A DNA stretch of 64,000 bases from Burkholderiales bacterium (GCA_016196925.1 JACPWS010000083.1:57044-121043); one strand, 5' to 3'. Shown: positions 9,557 through 23,353, numbered from the stretch's first letter. Program-made: numbers and translations. Notes: generated by a model not told the origin, from the sequence alone.

Positions 9557-11361
9557 TGGATGACATGCTCAAAGAATTTGTCGTCGAGGCGCTCGACCTG
9601 GCGACCAATGTAGAAGAACATCTGCTCACGCTGGAGCGCAATCCGGGCGACATGAATACGCTGAACGCCGTGTTCCGCTCTTTCCATACGATCAAGGGCG
9701 GCGCCGGCTTCATGAACCTGAGCGCCATGGTTTCCGCCTGCCACCTGACGGAAAACCTGTTCGACGCCTTGCGCACCGGGCAAGTGCCGGTCACGCCTGA
9801 AGCGATAGAAGCCGCCCTGGAAGCCAGCGGTTTCGTGGCCGATCAATTGACCGCATTGAATAATGGCACCGAGCCGGACCAGCTTTCCACCATGCCCAAA
9901 TCGCTGGAAAGGATGCTGACCGACGCCATAGAAATGAAAGGCAGCGGCAAGCAAGCCGCCGCCGAACCCAAGGCCGCCGCAGCCAGCGCGCCGCCAGCCG
10001 TCGCCAGCACTGCCGCCGCAGGCGTTGGCGCCAGCATCGATTGGGAAGCCTATTTCCGCGCAGTGACCCCGGTCGACACCCTGCCGGAAGCGGCAGCGCA
10101 GGTAGCGCCGGAAAAAGAAGAATACGAAGCCGTCAAGTCTTCCCTCTCCGGCGTCGATGTCAAAACCAATGCGCCGGCCAAAGAAGAAAGCATACGGATC
10201 GATGCGGTCAAGCTGAATGTCTTGCTGGAAGTGGCCGGCGAGTCGGTGCAAGCGGCGAATCAGGCTGCGGTCTTGCTAGAAAAATTATCGCAATTTAAGT
10301 TCGATGGCCAGGCCGCGCCATTGATGTCGGCGCTGACCGAGACCCTGACCCGCGCCTCGCGCTATTCCACCGAATTGCAGCGCGCCACGCTGGCGACCCG
10401 CATGCAACCGGTAGGCCGCCTGTTCCAGAAATTTCCGCGCCTGGTGCGCGAACTGGCGCGCGACCTCGGCAAAGACGTGGACTTGAATATTGCCGGCGCG
10501 GAAACCGAAGTCGATCGCGTGGTGGTCGACAGCCTGTACGACCCGCTGGTGCACATGCTGCGCAATGCGCTCGATCACGGCATAGAAACGGCCGAAGAAC
10601 GCGTCGCAACGAATAAGCCGCCGCGCGCATCGATCTTGCTGAAAGCCTGGCAAGAAGCCAGCAGCGTCATGATAGAAGTTACCGACGACGGCAAAGGCAT
10701 GGATGCGCAACGCTTGCGCGACAAAGCGATCGCCAAGGGCCTCATCAGCGCGCACGACGCGCGCACCGACGACGAGGCGTTTCAACTGGTATTCCTGCCC
10801 GGCTTTTCAACCAAGGAAGTGGCTTCCAGCGTATCCGGCCGCGGGGTCGGCATGGACGTGGTGAAAACCGCCGTCGAACGCCATCGCGGCGCGATCCGCA
10901 TCGCTTCCCAGCTAGGCGCCGGCACCACCTTCCTGATCCGCTTGCCTATCGAATTGTCGATCGTGCCGACCATGCTGGTGCGCACCGATGGCGCCTCGCT
11001 GGCCTTGCCGATGGCGACCGTGCAGCGCGTGGTCGAGTTGCCAGAAACGTTCGAAAGCGTCGGCGGACAACCGGTCTTGCGCGATCTCGGCCGCCCTCTG
11101 CCGGTGCGCTCGCTCGGCAAGATTCTCGGTTATGCGCCCAGCTCGGAACGCGTAGGCATCGTGATCGCCGCCCCCAACCCTTACATCTTGTCGGTCGACT
11201 CGGTGGATGGCACCGCCGATCTGGTCATCAAACCGCTGACCTGCATCAGCACGCCCGGCATCACGGGCACCGCACGCTCAGCCGAAGGCGAACTGGTGCT
11301 GGTAATCAGCCTGTCCTTCCTGATCGACGGCTGCAAAGCCAGGGAAAGAATCACCGCCTGA
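9556..11361 (+). CDS. cheA: Chemotaxis histidine kinase CheA-like, short form without a recognisable P2 domain
   Basis: Hpt box FRSFHTIKGGAGF; N box HMLRNALDHGIE; GRGVGMDVV; CheW-like C-terminus. ATG overlaps the cheZ stop (TGATG). Confidence 0.9.
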   Translation: MDDMLKEFVVEALDLATNVEEHLLTLERNPGDMNTLNAVFRSFHTIKGGAGFMNLSAMVSACHLTENLFDALRTGQVPVTPEAIEAALEASGFVADQLTALNNGTEPDQLSTMPKSLERMLTDAIEMKGSGKQAAAEPKAAAASAPPAVASTAAAGVGASIDWEAYFRAVTPVDTLPEAAAQVAPEKEEYEAVKSSLSGVDVKTNAPAKEESIRIDAVKLNVLLEVAGESVQAANQAAVLLEKLSQFKFDGQAAPLMSALTETLTRASRYSTELQRATLATRMQPVGRLFQKFPRLVRELARDLGKDVDLNIAGAETEVDRVVVDSLYDPLVHMLRNALDHGIETAEERVATNKPPRASILLKAWQEASSVMIEVTDDGKGMDAQRLRDKAIAKGLISAHDARTDDEAFQLVFLPGFSTKEVASSVSGRGVGMDVVKTAVERHRGAIRIASQLGAGTTFLIRLPIELSIVPTMLVRTDGASLALPMATVQRVVELPETFESVGGQPVLRDLGRPLPVRSLGKILGYAPSSERVGIVIAAPNPYILSVDSVDGTADLVIKPLTCISTPGITGTARSAEGELVLVISLSFLIDGCKARERITA

Positions 11362-11392
11362 GCCGGCAAAGGGGGATATCGCGTTAAACCGG

Positions 11393-11471
11393 ATACTCCC
11401 CCCTGTTTTTTATATTTTCGCCCTGGCGTCAGCGCAAACATTGGCGCCCCACAAATACTAGAGGGGAGTAT
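11393..11471. repeat. 79-bp inverted-repeat element, copy A (upstream of selO)
   Basis: ATACTCCCC-N61-GGGGAGTAT with internal ATACT-AGAGGGG-AGTAT; identical length and architecture to 57591-57669. Confidence 0.7.
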
Positions 11472-11590
11472 ATTTTAAGCTCCGATTACCATTGTTCGCC
11501 CCTTAGCGCACTCGCGCGCCCGTCATGAAGAAAACGCGTTTTGCCAGACTCTGGCAAAATGCATCTTATCTTCTGCATCTGACCCGGCTT

Positions 11591-13087
11591 ATGAATTCCC
11601 CCGCCCCACCCGCCGCCACAAAAACCTTGCACACCCTGACGCTAGGCAATCGTTTCGCCACCTTGCCGGCCGCCTTCTATACCGTCCTGCAGCCGACGCC
11701 GCTGCCGGCGCCGTATCTGGTGGCCCGCAGTCCGGCAGCAGCAGCCTTGTTGGACCTCGATGTCGCCGCCACATCGGAGCAGGAATTCATCGACACGTTT
11801 ACCGGCAACCGCCTGTTGCCGGGCAGCCAGCCGCTGGCGGCCGTGTATTCCGGCCACCAGTTCGGCGTCTGGGCCGGACAACTCGGCGACGGACGGGCGA
11901 TACTGCTCGGCGACGCCGCCGACCGCCAGCAACAACGATGGGAAATCCAACTCAAAGGCTCAGGCTTGACGCCCTACTCCCGCATGGGCGACGGCCGAGC
12001 CGTGCTGCGCTCGTCGATACGGGAATTTTTATGCTCGGAAGCGATGGCGGCGCTCGGCATCCCGACTTCCCGCGCACTCTGCATTACCGGCTCCGACCAG
12101 CACATCATGCGCGAAACGCCGGAAACCACGGCCGTCGTCACGCGGCTGGCGCCGAGCTTTATCCGCTTCGGCTCGTTTGAACATTGGTATTACAACGACC
12201 GCGCAGAGCAATTGCAAATCCTGGCCGATTTCGTGCTCGCGCATTATTTTCCAGACTTGCGACAACAGGCGAATCCTTACCAGGCCCTGTTGGCGGAAGT
12301 GACCCGCCGTACAGCCGAGCTGATCGCGCAATGGCAGGCCGTCGGCTTCATGCATGGCGTGATGAATACCGACAATATGTCGATACTCGGCCTGACCATC
12401 GATTACGGCCCCTACGGTTTCATGGAAGCTTACGACGAACAGCATATCTGCAACCACACCGACCGCCAGGGGCGCTACTCGTATCGCATGCAGCCGACCA
12501 TCGGCCATTGGAATTGCCACGCGCTCGGCCAAGCCCTGCTGCCGTTGATAGGCAGCGTTGCGGAAACCCAGGCGGCGCTGGCCACTTACGAACCGGCATT
12601 CCAGCGCAAGTGGGATGCTTTGCTGCATAGGAAATTCGGACTGCAATCGACACAAGAGCAAGATCAGGACTTATTCCAGCGCTACTTCGCGCTGCTGCAG
12701 GAAAGCCATGCCGACTTCACGCTGAGCTTCCGCCAGCTGAGCCACCTCGGCAATCAGCCATCGGCACAAGACGAAGCGCTGCGCGACTTATTCATAGACC
12801 GGACGGCGCTGGATCTTTGGCTGGAGAACTACCGGCAACGACTGGCCAGCGAAAACAGCGATGAACAGCAACGTCAGCAAGGCATGCTAAGCAGCAATCC
12901 CAAATATGTACTGAGGAATTATCTGGCCCAGATCGCGATAGAAAAGGCGCAAAACAAGGATTTTTCCGAGATAGAGAAATTGCTGCGCATACTCGAAAGA
13001 CCGTACGACGAACAACCGGAATACGCCGCTTACGCCAACCTGCCGCCGGACTGGGCCGGCCAGCTGGAAGTCAGTTGTTCATCCTGA
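11591..13087 (+). CDS. selO: SelO/YdiU protein adenylyltransferase (start trimmed to MNSPAPPAATK)
   Basis: YSGHQFGVWAGQLGDGRAILLG, KGSGLTPYSRMGDGRAVLRSSIREFL, MHGVMNTDNMSILGLTIDYGPYGFM. Confidence 0.95.
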   Translation: MNSPAPPAATKTLHTLTLGNRFATLPAAFYTVLQPTPLPAPYLVARSPAAAALLDLDVAATSEQEFIDTFTGNRLLPGSQPLAAVYSGHQFGVWAGQLGDGRAILLGDAADRQQQRWEIQLKGSGLTPYSRMGDGRAVLRSSIREFLCSEAMAALGIPTSRALCITGSDQHIMRETPETTAVVTRLAPSFIRFGSFEHWYYNDRAEQLQILADFVLAHYFPDLRQQANPYQALLAEVTRRTAELIAQWQAVGFMHGVMNTDNMSILGLTIDYGPYGFMEAYDEQHICNHTDRQGRYSYRMQPTIGHWNCHALGQALLPLIGSVAETQAALATYEPAFQRKWDALLHRKFGLQSTQEQDQDLFQRYFALLQESHADFTLSFRQLSHLGNQPSAQDEALRDLFIDRTALDLWLENYRQRLASENSDEQQRQQGMLSSNPKYVLRNYLAQIAIEKAQNKDFSEIEKLLRILERPYDEQPEYAAYANLPPDWAGQLEVSCSS

Positions 13088-13105
13088 TCCAATGGAGAAA
13101 TCAAC

Positions 13106-13516
13106 ATGAAAAAAATCACGAAAGCCGATGCCGAATGGCGCGCGCAGCTCGACCCGCTGGTCTACCAGGTGACGCGCCACGCCGCCACAGAACGCGCGTT
13201 CACCGGCAGATACTGGGATCATCACGAAGCCGGCATTTATACCTGCACTTGCTGCAACACGCCGCTGTTTGCATCGGACGCGAAATTCGACTCGGGCTGC
13301 GGCTGGCCCAGCTACTTCAAGGCACTTAACCCGGCCAACGTCCGCGAACAAAGCGACGATTCGCACGGCATGACGCGCACCGAGATTTTGTGTAATATCT
13401 GCGACGCCCATCTCGGTCACGTGTTCCCCGATGGGCCAACTCCGACAGGATTGCGTTATTGCATCAACTCTGCCTCCCTGAAATTTGAACCGCAATCTAA
13501 AGTAGCAAGCAAATGA
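13106..13516 (+). CDS. msrB: Peptide-methionine (R)-S-oxide reductase MsrB
   Basis: [46 protein letters not shown]. Confidence 0.95.
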   Translation: MKKITKADAEWRAQLDPLVYQVTRHAATERAFTGRYWDHHEAGIYTCTCCNTPLFASDAKFDSGCGWPSYFKALNPANVREQSDDSHGMTRTEILCNICDAHLGHVFPDGPTPTGLRYCINSASLKFEPQSKVASK

Positions 13517-14133
13517 AATTCTTATTTGATCTGTTCCCCGTCATTTTGTTTTTCATCTCCTTTAAATGGGGGGAAAGCCATACTGCGACCGCGCAGTCTC
13601 TGGTCTCGGAATACCTGTCCGGCCTGGTTGCCGGCGGAGCCGCCAGCGCCGAACTGGCGCCCATCCTGCTGGCGACGGCCGTCACCCTGATCGCCTCGAT
13701 AGTCCAGATCGGCTACCTTTTAGTCCGCCGCAAAAAAATCGACGCCATGCTATGGATATCGTTCATCATCATCATGGCTTTCGGCGGCGCCACCATTTAC
13801 TTCCAGAGCGAGACCTTCATCAAGTGGAAGCCGACCGTTTTGTATTGGTGTTATGGCGGCGCTTTCCTCTTGGCGCAATTCGTCTTCAAGAAAAATCTGA
13901 TACGGCTGGCGATGGAATCCCAGCTCAAATTGCCGGAGCACATATGGACACGCCTGAGTCTGGCCTGGGTCGCGTATTTCAGCGTGATGGGCATCTTGAA
14001 CCTGTATGTCGCATTTAATTTCCCGACCACCATCTGGGCGAATTTCAAGCTGATTTCCGTGGTCGCCATCATGCCCGGCTTCATCGTCGTGCAAAGTCTG
14101 TTGTTGGCAAAATACATGGAGGAATCGGCATGA
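13513..14133 (+). CDS. yciB: Inner membrane septation protein YciB/IspA family
   Basis: [18 protein letters not shown]..., [14 protein letters not shown]; multiple TM segments. Confidence 0.92.
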   Translation: MKFLFDLFPVILFFISFKWGESHTATAQSLVSEYLSGLVAGGAASAELAPILLATAVTLIASIVQIGYLLVRRKKIDAMLWISFIIIMAFGGATIYFQSETFIKWKPTVLYWCYGGAFLLAQFVFKKNLIRLAMESQLKLPEHIWTRLSLAWVAYFSVMGILNLYVAFNFPTTIWANFKLISVVAIMPGFIVVQSLLLAKYMEESA

Positions 14134-14405
14134 CTACGCGTTACGACAGTATACTGGCGCGCCTGACCGCAACTTTCCAACCGCTCAGCTGCCAACTGCA
14201 AGACGATTCCGCCGCACATGCGGGGCATGCCGGGGCGGCACTGGGTGCCGGTCACTACAGTGTAAGAATAGTTTGTCATCAATTTGATGGACTAAATCGC
14301 ATTTCCCGCCATCGACTAGTGTATGATGCCGTTGGCGATATGATGCATACGGAAATTCATGCGCTTACGATTGTTGCATTGGCTCCGTCAGAGATACCGA
14401 CCTAA
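14130..14405 (+). CDS. bolA: BolA family protein
   Basis: [40 protein letters not shown]. Confidence 0.88.
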   Translation: MTTRYDSILARLTATFQPLSCQLQDDSAAHAGHAGAALGAGHYSVRIVCHQFDGLNRISRHRLVYDAVGDMMHTEIHALTIVALAPSEIPT

Positions 14406-14455
14406 GCAATTTATTTATAATCCGCTTTTTTTATTTTGTTATTTAGGAACAGACA

Positions 14456-15229
14456 ATGACTTTTAAACCTGCTCATTTGCTGCTAGTACTTCTTGCAACT
14501 GCCCTTCCTGCAATGGCACAAAATCTGGCCGTGGTCAATGGCAAGGCCATCCCGTCTTCCCGCGTCGATGCCATGGTCAAACAACTGGCGACACAAGGCC
14601 AGCAAGACAGCCCGCAATTGCGCGCGATGGTAAAGCAGGAATTGATCAATCGCGAAGTATTCATGCAGGAAGCCGAAAAAGCCGGTCTGGCAGCCAATGC
14701 TGAAGTTAAAAACCAGCTGGAAATCGCCCGCCAATCGCTGCTGATCCGCGCCCTGATGGTCGATTTCGTCAAGAAAAACCCAGTCAGCGATGCGGAAATC
14801 AAAGCTGAATACGACAAGGCCAAGGCGCAGGCTGGCGACAAGGAATACCACGCCTACCATATCCTGGTAGAGAAAGAAGACGATGCCAAAGCCATCATTT
14901 CCAAACTGAAAGCCGGTGCCAAATTCGACGAACTGGCCAAGCAATCGAAAGACACCGGCTCCGCAGCTAAAGGCGGCGATCTGGACTGGGCCTCCCCAGC
15001 GACTTTCGTACCGGCCTTTTCCCAAGCCATGACTGCCCTGCAAAAAGGTCAGTTTACCGAGACTCCAGTCAAGACCGAGTTCGGTTTCCACATCATCAAA
15101 CTGGATGACGTGCGCGCATCGAAATTCCCAGCTATGGAAGAAGTCAAGCCACAGATCGTCGATGGCCTGCAGCAACAGAAAGTTCAAGCTTTCCAGCAAG
15201 CGCTGGTCAAGAAAGCAAAAATCCAGTAA
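14456..15229 (+). CDS. Secreted parvulin-type peptidylprolyl isomerase (SurA/PpiC-like)
   Basis: Signal peptide; YHAYHILVEKEDDAKAII, GGDLDWASPATFVPAFSQAM, TEFGFHIIKLDDVR. Confidence 0.92.
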   Translation: MTFKPAHLLLVLLATALPAMAQNLAVVNGKAIPSSRVDAMVKQLATQGQQDSPQLRAMVKQELINREVFMQEAEKAGLAANAEVKNQLEIARQSLLIRALMVDFVKKNPVSDAEIKAEYDKAKAQAGDKEYHAYHILVEKEDDAKAIISKLKAGAKFDELAKQSKDTGSAAKGGDLDWASPATFVPAFSQAMTALQKGQFTETPVKTEFGFHIIKLDDVRASKFPAMEEVKPQIVDGLQQQKVQAFQQALVKKAKIQ

Positions 15230-15243
15230 TTCGGATCACGCAT

Positions 15244-15274
15244 AAAAAAGAGGCGCCGCAGCGCCTCTTTTTTT
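15244..15274. terminator. Rho-independent terminator
   Basis: AAAAAAGAGGCGC-cgca-GCGCCTCTTTTTTT. Confidence 0.85.
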
Positions 15275-15303
15275 CGCCATCAATCCTGGAGACTGCTGGT
15301 TTA

Positions 15304-15338
15304 AGCGGGAAAGCAAAGATGGCCCTTGCTTTCCCGCT
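15304..15338 (-). other. Perfect 13-bp hairpin immediately downstream of the purL stop
   Basis: AGCGGGAAAGCAA-N9-TTGCTTTCCCGCT; no U tract. Confidence 0.6.
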
Positions 15339-15348
15339 CAGTGTCAGA

Positions 15349-19350
<4,002 letters not shown>

Positions 19351-19506
19351 GGTGAGAGAGGTAGTTGAGGCAACACGCGAGGCGATAGGTCATGCGATAA
19401 GACCGGTGCCCGCAATATTGCAGGTTGGATCAGAAACCGAGATTATACCTTGATGCCCAGGCGCGCTCCAGACGGCGCAAGGAAGAATTCATAAGAAATA
19501 CCAAAC

Positions 19507-21183
19507 TCAGTTCAAAAACAGCGTGATATTCCCGATCTTTCTATTTTGCTTGAAATTTTTATAATAATTCTTAGTCTCAAAATCGGATACATCCTGATTC
19601 ATTACCACCAAGCCGACACGCTGATGTTGAAGCGCCGTTTCAAAAGCGGAGTCGCTTAACACAATTTGATTTTCATGCAATTTATTACCCCAAAACAGAT
19701 CGCTGCTGCGGCTTCCCACCACCTTTACCGGCGCCTTCAGGTAAAAAGGCAGCGAAGACTTATTCTCAAATATTTCATACAACACCACCTCACGTCCAGA
19801 GAAACTCGCTTGCAATAGCTGCGCAAGCGGCCGGGCGGAAGTCCACTCATCCGAAGCCTGCAAGATATTCAAAAACATCGGCAAAGTCGCGAGCGGGATG
19901 AGCAGATAAGCAAAAATGCCCACGCGTACCGACTTCCAGGCGAGCATCGCCGTTACGACGGAAAGACCCGTCAGCGCCAACAAATACGTACGCACGAAGC
20001 TGGAAGCAGCTTGCGCGCCGATTTGCAAGGATGCCAGCCAGCCTTGTTCAGAACGTCCAAGCATCAAGGCAACGATGCCGAACAAAGCAGCGAGTAACAA
20101 GCCCGGCAACGCAAGGCCAACCCGCTCGCTGAGACCTCTGTCTTCCAGTGCCATTGCCAGTTGCAAGGTCGCCAGGGGCATGACTGCGACCAGATAATAA
20201 TTTGCCTTGGCGCTCGACACGGAAAAAAACAATACAGGCAGAATCCAGGCGCATGCCATAAACCATTGCAAGGAAGCGTTAATTGGCCGACGGGATCGGG
20301 TGAACAACAATACCGGCAAAAAAAATGACCACGGAAACAGGTAGACCAACATGCGCGGCAAGTAATACCACCAGGCGCCGGCATAATAATCATGCGGCTC
20401 CCGCTTCCCCAAAAACCGCAGTACATGTTCATTGATGAAATAAAACCAGGCGAACAGCGGCTCGGTCAATGTCGCGACTATATGCCAGGGCGCCGCGATG
20501 AATAAAAATAAGCTTATTCCACGCCAATCCAGCCACATCGTCAAGCGGCAAATAAAATCTTTCGGCGACGTGGCCTGCGTCAATAAATACCCTCCCAGTA
20601 CTGCGCAAAACAACACCAAGGCGACAAAGCCTTTAGCCAGCAACGCCAGCGCCAGCATAGAGAAGGACCAATACAAAGCCGTCTTTTGCCGCGTCGTGCA
20701 AAACACATATCCCGACATGAAAGCTGCCGTCAGCAATGCCGTCAACAACATGTCAAACATCAGGGTGCGCGACATGGCGGTAACTCCTAAGCCGCTTACA
20801 AACATGGCGGCCGCCAGCCGACCTGCCTGCATCCGGCGCAATCGCGTCGAGAAGCGCAGCAACATCGCGACACAAGAAAGCGAAGCGAGTGCGGGCACCA
20901 ATCTGGCAGACCACTCCGATTCTCCGAACAGAGAAAAAGAAATCGCCGTCAGCCAATATAGCAACGGCGGCTTCTCCATATAAGCCAGCCCGTTCAGATG
21001 CGGAATGATCCAATGACGCCAATCGCCGGAGCGCAGCATCTCTCTGGGTATCTCCGCGTACAAACCCTCATTATTATCGAGAATGGCGTAGCTACCCAGG
21101 CCATAAGTCGCAAAAAATACCGCCAACAGCCATACCAACCAGAGCGGAATCAAAGGAAATGGAAAATTTGTCTTCTGCTGCAT
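19507..21183 (-). CDS. ArnT/PMT-family membrane glycosyltransferase
   Basis: Approx. 12 TM segments; LDNNEGLYAEIPREMLRSGDWRHWIIPHLNGLAYMEKPPLLYWL. Confidence 0.88.
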   Translation of the reverse strand: MQQKTNFPFPLIPLWLVWLLAVFFATYGLGSYAILDNNEGLYAEIPREMLRSGDWRHWIIPHLNGLAYMEKPPLLYWLTAISFSLFGESEWSARLVPALASLSCVAMLLRFSTRLRRMQAGRLAAAMFVSGLGVTAMSRTLMFDMLLTALLTAAFMSGYVFCTTRQKTALYWSFSMLALALLAKGFVALVLFCAVLGGYLLTQATSPKDFICRLTMWLDWRGISLFLFIAAPWHIVATLTEPLFAWFYFINEHVLRFLGKREPHDYYAGAWWYYLPRMLVYLFPWSFFLPVLLFTRSRRPINASLQWFMACAWILPVLFFSVSSAKANYYLVAVMPLATLQLAMALEDRGLSERVGLALPGLLLAALFGIVALMLGRSEQGWLASLQIGAQAASSFVRTYLLALTGLSVVTAMLAWKSVRVGIFAYLLIPLATLPMFLNILQASDEWTSARPLAQLLQASFSGREVVLYEIFENKSSLPFYLKAPVKVVGSRSSDLFWGNKLHENQIVLSDSAFETALQHQRVGLVVMNQDVSDFETKNYYKNFKQNRKIGNITLFLN

Positions 21184-21380
21184 TCTTGCCTGGTCCTGAC
21201 AATCAAACGAGTGCTACCTGGAGGTGGATGAAGTTTGGCGACGACTCGTTGCGAATGTCGATTGATGCACTTTCATGCTTCGAGCAATACTAATCGCTAC
21301 CGGCGCTGATGTGATCGCTACGTCGGGTCGATATGAAAAAGCTGCCAAACCATCATCAAATGGTCTATAAAAAAACAATA

Positions 21381-21416
21381 AAAAATGGCAAACCCGGACA
21401 GGTTTGCCATTTTTTA
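21381..21416 (-). terminator. Terminator after the HDOD gene (end of che cluster)
   Basis: AAAAATGGCAAACC-N-GGTTTGCCATTTTT. Confidence 0.85.
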
Positions 21417-21428
21417 ATGGTAATCTGC

Positions 21429-22646
21429 TCAGGTCGCAGACGCGATATTTTTGGCCCAGACCAGCGCAGACAAATGTGCCTGATTTACTTCATCGGGTGA
21501 AATTTTCAGGGTTTCCGCAAGAGAACCGACCAGCATGCTATTCAACTCACACGCTTCCGCCAACGCCAAAAACGGACCATACACACCGCCGCGGGAAATC
21601 AATGCTGAAGTTACCGCTTCCGGCAATTGTATGGTGGAGAGTACTTCTTCCATAGGCAAACCCAGCAGCCTATCCAGAAGAGAAAACATGCCGGCGACAA
21701 ACAGATTTTCTGCCTCGCCTTTGGACATTTTTGACTGTCCCAGCAACTCGGCAAACCGCCCCCTAACGATCGCAGTTTCGAGTAAAACCTGTGAATATCC
21801 GCTGGTGCTGGCAGTCGCCAACAATAAGGTCAACCATCGATATAAAGGACTGTAGCCAAGAATCTGAACCGCGTGCTTCAAAGACTGCACTTCGGTTCTC
21901 AATCCAAATCCGGCAGAGTTGATATACCGCAATAATTTGTATGCAAGCGTTGCATCGCGCTTAACTACCGCCTCCAACTGCTGAATATCAGCGTTCTTTC
22001 TGACCATTTCCATCAATTGAAGGATAGTGGCCTGCGCAGTATTCAAAGTTTTCGGCGCACTGCTAGGGCGCGGCGTCAAATGCAACTTACCTACAAAACT
22101 ATCCAAGCCCAATGCTGAGCAAGCATCGAAATCCTGCCAGGTTGAAACGTTGCGTGCAACCATACGCACAGAAGATTGCTTCAGCGATGCATACACTTTT
22201 GCCTGAGAAGCGAAATTTGCGGCATTCAGCTTGACTTCAATATGCGAAATTTCCGCAAAAAAAGATCGCTCCAAGGTCGTTACTTCGGCACCACGCAAGC
22301 AAATACCATAACCGAGCTGCCGCAACTGCTTAACAGCCGCCAAAGTTTCGCCATTGGCAAAATACTTTTTATGCAAGATCAGAACCGTGTTTTTCGCGGG
22401 CAAAAGTTTTAATCCTTCGGCCAGCAGCAACTCTGGCACTGCTTCCAAGAACAATAAGCTGTCGCCGAGCAAAAAACCCTTATCGTCGTCATGCAAATGC
22501 TCGGCAACAAACGCCAATAGGGAATTCAGGTTTTCAACACTCGTTTCTGCCGCCTGATCCAGGTTTTGCCACGATAGTTGAAAGCCTATCACTCGCTGTT
22601 TCGGGTCAAGCAGAGGCTCTCTGACGATGAAGTTCGCTTCATTCAT
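21429..22646 (-). CDS. Degenerate EAL + HDOD domain protein (YuxH/CdgJ-like architecture)
   Basis: N-terminal EAL-like fold with degenerate motifs; HDOD region DATLAYKLLRYINSAGFGLRTEVQSLKHAVQILG. Confidence 0.85.
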   Translation of the reverse strand: MNEANFIVREPLLDPKQRVIGFQLSWQNLDQAAETSVENLNSLLAFVAEHLHDDDKGFLLGDSLLFLEAVPELLLAEGLKLLPAKNTVLILHKKYFANGETLAAVKQLRQLGYGICLRGAEVTTLERSFFAEISHIEVKLNAANFASQAKVYASLKQSSVRMVARNVSTWQDFDACSALGLDSFVGKLHLTPRPSSAPKTLNTAQATILQLMEMVRKNADIQQLEAVVKRDATLAYKLLRYINSAGFGLRTEVQSLKHAVQILGYSPLYRWLTLLLATASTSGYSQVLLETAIVRGRFAELLGQSKMSKGEAENLFVAGMFSLLDRLLGLPMEEVLSTIQLPEAVTSALISRGGVYGPFLALAEACELNSMLVGSLAETLKISPDEVNQAHLSALVWAKNIASAT

Positions 22647-22692
22647 TTGAGTGATCGGTATCTGTGATTAATTCAATTAGGGTAAAGCGCCG

Positions 22693-23325
22693 TTAAAATC
22701 CGAGGCTATCCAGTAAATCATCGACTTGCCCTTGATCGGCAACGACGTCCGCGTTGCCTTCCGGATTAATTTGCGGTCCGTTTATCAATCCATCCGCAAT
22801 TTCACGCTTGATCTCGTTTGGCGAATAATCGATGAGCAACTGAACAAGTTGCTGTTCCAGATTTTGAGCCAACTCAGTTACTTTTTTTATTACCTGCCCA
22901 GTCAAATCCTGAAAATCTTGCGTCATCATGATATCCATCAGATGGGATTTGGTTTGCATACTATTGTTGCTCACAAGTTTCAGATATTCCAGCATCTGCG
23001 CCGTAGCTTGCCGATATTGCTTCACAGTCGGCTCTTGTGTTTGCATTAGGTGCAAGTTTGCACTGATTTTCTTGGCTTCCGCGTCCAGCATTTCCTGCAA
23101 AGGAATTGCGACATCGGTCGCATTCAAAACGCGCTGTGCCGCCTGCTCCGACATGCGTGCCACGTAATCAAGGCGATCGCGTGCATCCGGAATATCCTCT
23201 GCAGCGCGCTCCAACAATTTATCCAAACCCAAACCACGTAAGCTGTCGTGCAACAGTCTGGTCATGTGCCCCACTCTGGACAGGAGTTCTTCTTGTTGAG
23301 CATTCTGGTTGATATTTTCACTCAT
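22693..23325 (-). CDS. cheZ: Protein phosphatase CheZ, copy 2 (main che cluster)
   Basis: MMTQDFQDLTGQVIKKVTELAQ; C-terminal QVDDLLDSLGF. Confidence 0.95.
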   Translation of the reverse strand: MSENINQNAQQEELLSRVGHMTRLLHDSLRGLGLDKLLERAAEDIPDARDRLDYVARMSEQAAQRVLNATDVAIPLQEMLDAEAKKISANLHLMQTQEPTVKQYRQATAQMLEYLKLVSNNSMQTKSHLMDIMMTQDFQDLTGQVIKKVTELAQNLEQQLVQLLIDYSPNEIKREIADGLINGPQINPEGNADVVADQGQVDDLLDSLGF

Positions 23326-23353
23326 TTTCGTCCCCGTTCCGAACTCGTATCGC

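Noticed and set aside
9085-10251. 388-aa ORF on - strand
   Set aside because: Antisense across cheZ/cheA; Phe/Gly/His-rich shadow composition typical of reverse-frame translation.
11393-11471. 79-bp element as a MITE or transposon remnant
   Set aside because: No target-site duplication or transposase-like ends recognised, and the interior is not conserved between copies; kept as a structural/regulatory element rather than called mobile.
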